From JANQIO01 sp965601975 (GTDB taxonomy: Bacteria > Pseudomonadota > Gammaproteobacteria > Pseudomonadales > Halieaceae), in NCBI GenBank assembly GCA_965601975.1, contig OZ271856.1:4526001-4590000 (forward strand): a stretch of 64,000 nucleotides of DNA. Reading direction: 5' to 3'. Positions 61,977 to 64,000 of this stretch are shown here, piece by piece. The notes beneath the pieces were generated by a model, which searched no databases, was not told the origin of the DNA, and was given only the letters and a program-made list of their open reading frames with translations. The translations under genes were made by a program, and so were the position numbers. Numbering within the stretch: position 1 is the first letter of the stretch; the number at the start of each line of letters is the position of its first letter.

Positions 61977-63404
61977 TTACTGACGACCGCTCATGCTGGC
62001 TTCTGTGTGCTCTGCGATGATACCGGTCGACTGCTCGTTCAGGATGTGAATGATGCGCTGGGCGCGACCGTTCACAATCGTGTGCAGCAGTACCGTCGGG
62101 ATCGCCACCAGCAGGCCCAGTACCGTGGTCACCAGGGCGCCGGAAATACCGCCGGCCATGGCCTTCGGATCGCCTGCACCGAAGATGGTGATCGCCTGGA
62201 AGGTGATGATCATACCGGTCACCGTACCCAGCAGACCCATCAGCGGGGCCACCGCGGAAATGATCTTGAGCAGCGTCAGGCTGTTCTCGATTCCCGGGGT
62301 CTCCTTGAGGATGGCTTCCTCGAGCTTGAGCTCCAGGGTTTCCGTGTCCATGTTCGGGTTTTCCTCGTGAACTTTGAGGACGCGGCCCAGCGGGTTGTTG
62401 GTATTGGCGCTGGTGCTCTTGAGCTGCGCGCTGACCTTGGAGCTCATGGCAGACAGTACCACCAGGCGCCAGATCGCAATCAGGAAGGCAATGACACCGA
62501 CCGCGGTAATCGCGTAGCCGATGTAGCCGCCCTGGTGCCAGCGCTCCTCGAGGGTCGGGCTGTTGATCAGCGCCGAGAGGAACCCGCCGCCGGCGGGGCC
62601 AGTCGGGTCTACACCAAACTTGTTGAGGCCGTCGGTGGCCGCAACCAGCTCGGCTGCCCAGCCCTGGTAGGGACCGGAGGGCTGGCGCGCCAGCTCTTCC
62701 AGGCTGCCCTTCTCGGGTACGAAGGTCAGGTACTTGCCGTCCTCTGAAACGACGTTCCAGGTGCCGACCCGGACCACGGACTGTTCGATTTTCTCGCCGT
62801 CGGGCTTGGACACTTCGTGGGTAAACTTGGCGACCTTGCCGGATTCGATCATCTCGCGCTGAAGTTCATACCAGACGCGCTCGATTTCCTCGATGCTGGG
62901 CAGCCGGTCGGCGGCCGCCATCTTGGAGATCAGCTCCTCGAGGAAGTCCTCACGGTTGGGGTACTGCACGCTGATCAGCGAGGTTTCGAAGTTGGTGGCC
63001 GCATCGCCCGCTGCGGAAGTCAGGTGGCCGAACAGCTCGGTCAGGGTACCGAGACGCTCTTTCAACTGCTTCTGCTTGTCGGCGATCAGCAGTTCGTTCT
63101 CTTCGAACTTCTGTTCCAGCTGGGCGGAAATCCGCTCCTGCCGGGTGCGCTCCTGTTCCGCTTCACGCAACAGGCGCTGCTGGTCGGCCTTGGCGGCCTG
63201 GAAGCGCTGCTCACGGGCGCGGTTTTCGCGCGCCTCAGAGGTGCGGCCGTCCTTGACGAACTCCAGCAGCTGCTCGAGGGAAGAAGCCTGCTCTTCAGCC
63301 GGCGCGGCCGCGGCCGCTTCTTCCTGGGCGATGCCCGGCATGGCGCTGAGGCCAAGACATGTCGCTGCCGCAAATGCCGCGGCTTTTATCATTGTCGTTT
63401 TCAT
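61977..63404 (-). CDS. second TolQ/ExbB-type protein with periplasmic N-domain
   Basis: A 475-residue protein. A signal peptide (AAAFAAATCLGLSAMPGIAQ) precedes a long coiled-coil region (residues about 40-130), then a periplasmic domain, and the C-terminal proton-channel domain (SLTLLKIISAVAPLMGLLGTVTGMI). Such fused proteins (TtpC-like) accompany TonB systems in marine gammaproteobacteria. Confidence 0.88.
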   Translation of the reverse strand: MKTTMIKAAAFAAATCLGLSAMPGIAQEEAAAAAPAEEQASSLEQLLEFVKDGRTSEARENRAREQRFQAAKADQQRLLREAEQERTRQERISAQLEQKFEENELLIADKQKQLKERLGTLTELFGHLTSAAGDAATNFETSLISVQYPNREDFLEELISKMAAADRLPSIEEIERVWYELQREMIESGKVAKFTHEVSKPDGEKIEQSVVRVGTWNVVSEDGKYLTFVPEKGSLEELARQPSGPYQGWAAELVAATDGLNKFGVDPTGPAGGGFLSALINSPTLEERWHQGGYIGYAITAVGVIAFLIAIWRLVVLSAMSSKVSAQLKSTSANTNNPLGRVLKVHEENPNMDTETLELKLEEAILKETPGIENSLTLLKIISAVAPLMGLLGTVTGMIITFQAITIFGAGDPKAMAGGISGALVTTVLGLLVAIPTVLLHTIVNGRAQRIIHILNEQSTGIIAEHTEASMSGRQ

Positions 63405-64000
63405 TATTCAGCAGCCTCCGGTGCAGCGATGGGGAGATTGAGGAGATCGATGGACGCTTCCTTGCGAGCGATCCGCAGGCCCTTCAGGATGGCATTGCGG
63501 AACTCGCCGCTGTCCAGTTCGACCCAGCTGCGGGCAGACTGGTCCCAGGCGCCGGAGCGCTCGGTGTCGGTAGTCTGGTAGAGCAGGGCCACACGACCGA
63601 CGCGGAAGAAGTTGACGTCGCGCTCGACGCCCTCGATATCCACGCTGCCTTTATAGGCTTCGATCTTGCGACCGTATTCGTTCTCGATCTTGTAGGCCTC
63701 AAGCACCTGGCGGAATTTCTCCGCCACAGTCACATCGGAACGGTCGAGGTTGGAACGGAGCAGTGCGATACGCCGACGACGCTCATCCATGTTGAAAGGT
63801 ACGTCGAGTTCAACGAACTGCTCGAGACCGTCGATCATGCGAATCACCAGCGGGGTCATCTGCCGCTGGATGATGGTGACATCGTCGATAGACGTTTCGA
63901 TGTCGGAGATACGGCGCTCCTGGTTGGCGATCTGGTTGCGCAACCGCTGGTTGTACACCTTCAGGCCGTCGATCTGCTTGAGCACGGTCTTGTAGTCGCC
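63404..64000 (-). CDS. DUF3450 protein, 5' end outside window
   Basis: The frame runs to the right edge with no start codon that is clearly its own. A coiled-coil region (IDGLKVYNQRLRNQIANQERRISDI) and FFRVGRVALLYQT match DUF3450, a periplasmic accessory of this TonB operon. It overlaps the next gene by one base. Confidence 0.85.
   Translation of the reverse strand, partial: GDYKTVLKQIDGLKVYNQRLRNQIANQERRISDIETSIDDVTIIQRQMTPLVIRMIDGLEQFVELDVPFNMDERRRRIALLRSNLDRSDVTVAEKFRQVLEAYKIENEYGRKIEAYKGSVDIEGVERDVNFFRVGRVALLYQTTDTERSGAWDQSARSWVELDSGEFRNAILKGLRIARKEASIDLLNLPIAAPEAAE

Noticed and set aside
1..64000. CRISPR arrays, tRNA, rRNA, prophage, intact transposase genes
   Set aside because: Looked for regular direct repeats, tRNA-like motifs and integrase/transposase motifs; none seen.

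Overview
The window is GC-rich, densely coded chromosomal DNA from a gammaproteobacterium. The mix of genes (a DUF3450/TolQ/ExbB/ExbD/TonB/TPR energiser operon, large TonB receptor, many Rieske, P450 and acyl-CoA enzymes, cyanophycin genes, CopAB) is what I would expect of a marine Halieaceae/Cellvibrionales-type bacterium; this placement is inference from gene content. I see no rRNA, tRNA, CRISPR array, prophage or intact insertion sequence. No gene-free stretch exceeds about 300 bases.

Region 1 (1-15.1 kb) is catabolic. It holds a cytochrome P450 cut by the left edge, a Lon-family protease with a Usp-like partner, a GNAT acetyltransferase, a PLP dehydratase, and two divergent operons around 7.8 kb: leftward ThuA-like/zinc alcohol dehydrogenase, and rightward SDR/ThuA-like/acyl-CoA dehydrogenase/Rieske oxygenase/E1alpha/E1beta/E2. 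The E2 gene carries an in-frame palindromic repeat in its linker.

Region 2 (15.1-27.3 kb) is mixed: copper resistance copAB, a hydrolase-like lipoprotein, an ArsR/carbonic anhydrase/SulP operon behind a perfect 14-bp palindrome, a thioesterase/VOC pair, DUF2892, DUF547 and periplasmic binding proteins, and a LysR gene divergent from a small exported protein.

Region 3 (27.3-43.5 kb) is a second catabolic block: quinone oxidoreductase/acyl-CoA ligase/Rieske/thiolase/DUF35 leftward, SnoaL-like, SDR, second quinone oxidoreductase, ABM monooxygenase, a TonB receptor, a molybdopterin oxidoreductase/LLM flavoprotein/TetR operon and an acyl-CoA dehydrogenase. Regions 1 and 3 share a recurring 18-bp imperfect palindrome (six copies). 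In five copies it overlaps a -35 element of a recognisable promoter. This suggests one regulon, possibly repressed by the TetR protein at 41.5 kb, for uptake and oxidative breakdown of an unknown hydrophobic, perhaps cyclic, substrate.

Region 4 (43.5-50.9 kb) is housekeeping: DUF2237/NUDIX/HIT, PIG-L deacetylase, aldo/keto reductase, a second TetR with its own palindromes, YbaN-like, MmcQ/YjbR, fatty-acid desaturase, pyruvate kinase and a small exported protein.

Region 5 (50.9-58.8 kb) is a cyanophycin locus: a double-domain cyanophycinase whose second domain has lost the nucleophile, divergent from cyanophycin synthetase, a stand-alone Mur-ligase paralogue and an isoaspartyl-dipeptidase-like amidohydrolase with altered metal ligands. 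Region 6 (58.8-64 kb) is a TonB energiser operon reading leftward and cut by the right edge.
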